Source: Parietichytrium sp. I65-24A
Taxonomy: Eukaryota > Sar > Bigyra > Thraustochytrida > Thraustochytriidae
DNA length: 64,000 nucleotides
NCBI GenBank assembly: GCA_012862575.1
Contig: BLSF01000001.1
Coordinates: 1,116,001 to 1,180,000 of the forward strand
Direction of reading: 5' to 3'
Below, piece by piece: positions 62,660-64,000 of this stretch. Position numbers and translations under genes: made by a program. The notes below the pieces were generated by a model that worked only from the letters and a program-made list of their open reading frames with translations, ran no database searches and had not been told where the DNA came from. Position 1 is the first letter of the stretch. Each line of letters opens with the position of its first letter.

Positions 62660-64000
62660 TTCTTTCTCCGTCCACCGACAAGCCGACAAACCGAGACAAA
62701 ACCAACCCAGCTCTCGACCAGGGAAGTTGACGCACGCTGGTGATGTTTAAACTTAAACTTTTGCAAGTCGAAAAGAAAAAGAATCAATCTCACTTTCCAA
62801 TGCCGAGCAACAAACGATCTATGACAAAACAACAGAACACAAGCCAGCTATTCTGTTATTCTCCTATTCTCCAATGCAATTCCACAGCCCAAAAGGAAAA
62901 CCACAGCGCCTCTCTCCTTGAGTCCTAGTCCTTGAGTTAGCTGTCCTCGCGTACACACAAAATCTGTCCTCGCGTACTCTTTCTCCTTCCTTTTGCGCTC
63001 CTCAACATCCTCTTTGACGCTCTTTCATCTCTCTCATCGCCTTCCAACCTGCCCTCCAACCAGTCACACTCCTATTTCGAACATCTAATTGTCAGGTAAG
63101 ACCTCGACGGTAAGCCAGGCGTGGATGATCGTAAAAGTGAATCGGTGTCTATGGTTTAGGGTGGGCGATGTTATGGAACAGAGAACAATTCGAAGAACTG
63201 CGCCGAGCTCTTTGCGGGTTGGCTTGGGTGGAAAGTTGGGGCAAATTTCGGTTGTTCGTGTTAAGAGTGGAGAAGCTCGAAGGCGAAGGTGTCTTTAGTT
63301 CCATGAGCTGAGAAATGCGGACTCTTTCTTGAGCGAATTGGTCTCAACTTGGCCATGAGATCAGAGAACGCTTTTGAAGAGTAGCTTCAATGTGGATGTG
63401 GACGCGGCGATACATTGCTTTTCACATGGAGAAGTTCGTTCATTCATGGGAGAACTCCACAGCCGCGACGCTATAACTATAGCTCTCTCTCTCTCTCGCG
63501 TTCGTTCTTTCTTTCTTTGCCTCAAACCTTTTTCCACCAAAGATAGCTTGGTCTAACTTCTGCATCAACAACAGCGGCAGCCCAATCAAGACCAAGACCA
63601 AAAGACCCAACGGAGATAGTTGCAACAGCGTCCTCGACAACTTTTTGTATCAACAGCAATGTCATTGCTGATCGGCATGCAGCACTTTTTTCCCCTCGGA
63701 ATAGGAAGGAGAGCCAAGCGCGCATGAATAAAAAGAGTCACGAGAAACGTTTCCAGCGTTTTCGAAGAAAGAAAAGTTATAGTACTTGGTACCCTTCCAA
63801 ATTTGAACGAAGCTTCAACTTCACCTGCACAACGCTGGTCCTGATCGCTATCAATCCCGAAACTTACTCTAAACCATAGTAGTGAGGAGGGGAAAAAAAG
63901 AGGCACGAGGTTTTGAGCACATACGGGACTAGACCATCGGTACTCGCGAGTACATTTAGCCTTCTTTAGGGAACGTCTAAACCTCTGCGAGGACACTTGG
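62660..64000. other. Intergenic to window end, no gene recognised
   Basis: The 5' flank of the WDR18-like gene, with TGTCCTCGCGTAC twice (62941 and 62967). Open frames near the end lack recognisable domains; a gene beginning beyond the window could extend in. Confidence 0.45.

Noticed and set aside
63586-63996. 136-residue open frame on the minus strand at the window end
   Set aside because: No domain, irregular composition, and no ATG-linked upstream signal; kept as non-coding.

Overview
The window is nuclear DNA from a flagellated, single-celled eukaryote with few introns. Evidence: a mitochondrial ribosomal protein and an HslU ATPase with targeting-like N-termini, a Ggamma subunit with a CaaX box, a kinesin, a BEACH/WD40 protein, an HSA/SANT chromatin scaffold, and two outer-dynein-arm proteins (a CCDC63/ODA1-like docking protein and a DNAI2/IC2 intermediate chain). 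A mitochondrial HslU argues against animals and fungi; axonemal dynein argues against red algae and land plants. A stramenopile such as a thraustochytrid would fit, but I cannot fix the lineage from this window. Start codons were chosen as ATG; several of the longest frames begin with TTG or GTG and were trimmed to the first in-frame ATG.

Layout. 0-2.2 kb: no gene seen. 2.2-51.1 kb: gene-dense and mostly head-to-head / tail-to-tail: ubiquitin-like membrane protein (-), PKA regulatory subunit (+), secreted glycosyltransferase-like protein (+), coiled-coil protein (+), mitochondrial L7/L12 (-), DDX47/Rrp3 helicase (+), KIF12-like kinesin (-), EAG/KAT-type K+ channel (+), EP400/SWR1-like protein with a dead ATPase (+), DAO-type FAD oxidoreductase (-, one intron), WDR81-like protein (+), unknown basic/coiled-coil protein (-), membrane-anchored metallophosphatase (+), HslU (-, one intron), ODA1-like (+), DNAI2 (-), small TPR protein (+), Ggamma (-). 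51.1-64 kb: gene-poor, with a glutaredoxin (+), a polyQ protein (+) and the ribosome-biogenesis factor WDR18/Ipi3 (-), plus possible gene relics near 53 kb.

Themes. Signalling (PKA-R, Ggamma, cyclic-nucleotide-type channel), cilium (ODA1-like, DNAI2, perhaps the kinesin), ribosome biogenesis (DDX47, WDR18), mitochondrion (L7/L12, HslU) and chromatin (EP400-like). The strongest leads are: (1) a 2305-residue HSA - degenerate SNF2 ATPase - SANT protein that looks intermediate between SWR1/EP400 and the ATPase-less Eaf1/Vid21 scaffolds; (2) a ubiquitin-like domain ending in RMRGG, followed directly by membrane segments and a tail with eight cysteines in 16 residues; (3) a PKA regulatory subunit whose first cAMP pocket is broken; (4) a recurrent pattern in which most genes have their own short tandem repeat (7-11 bp unit) in the 5' flank.
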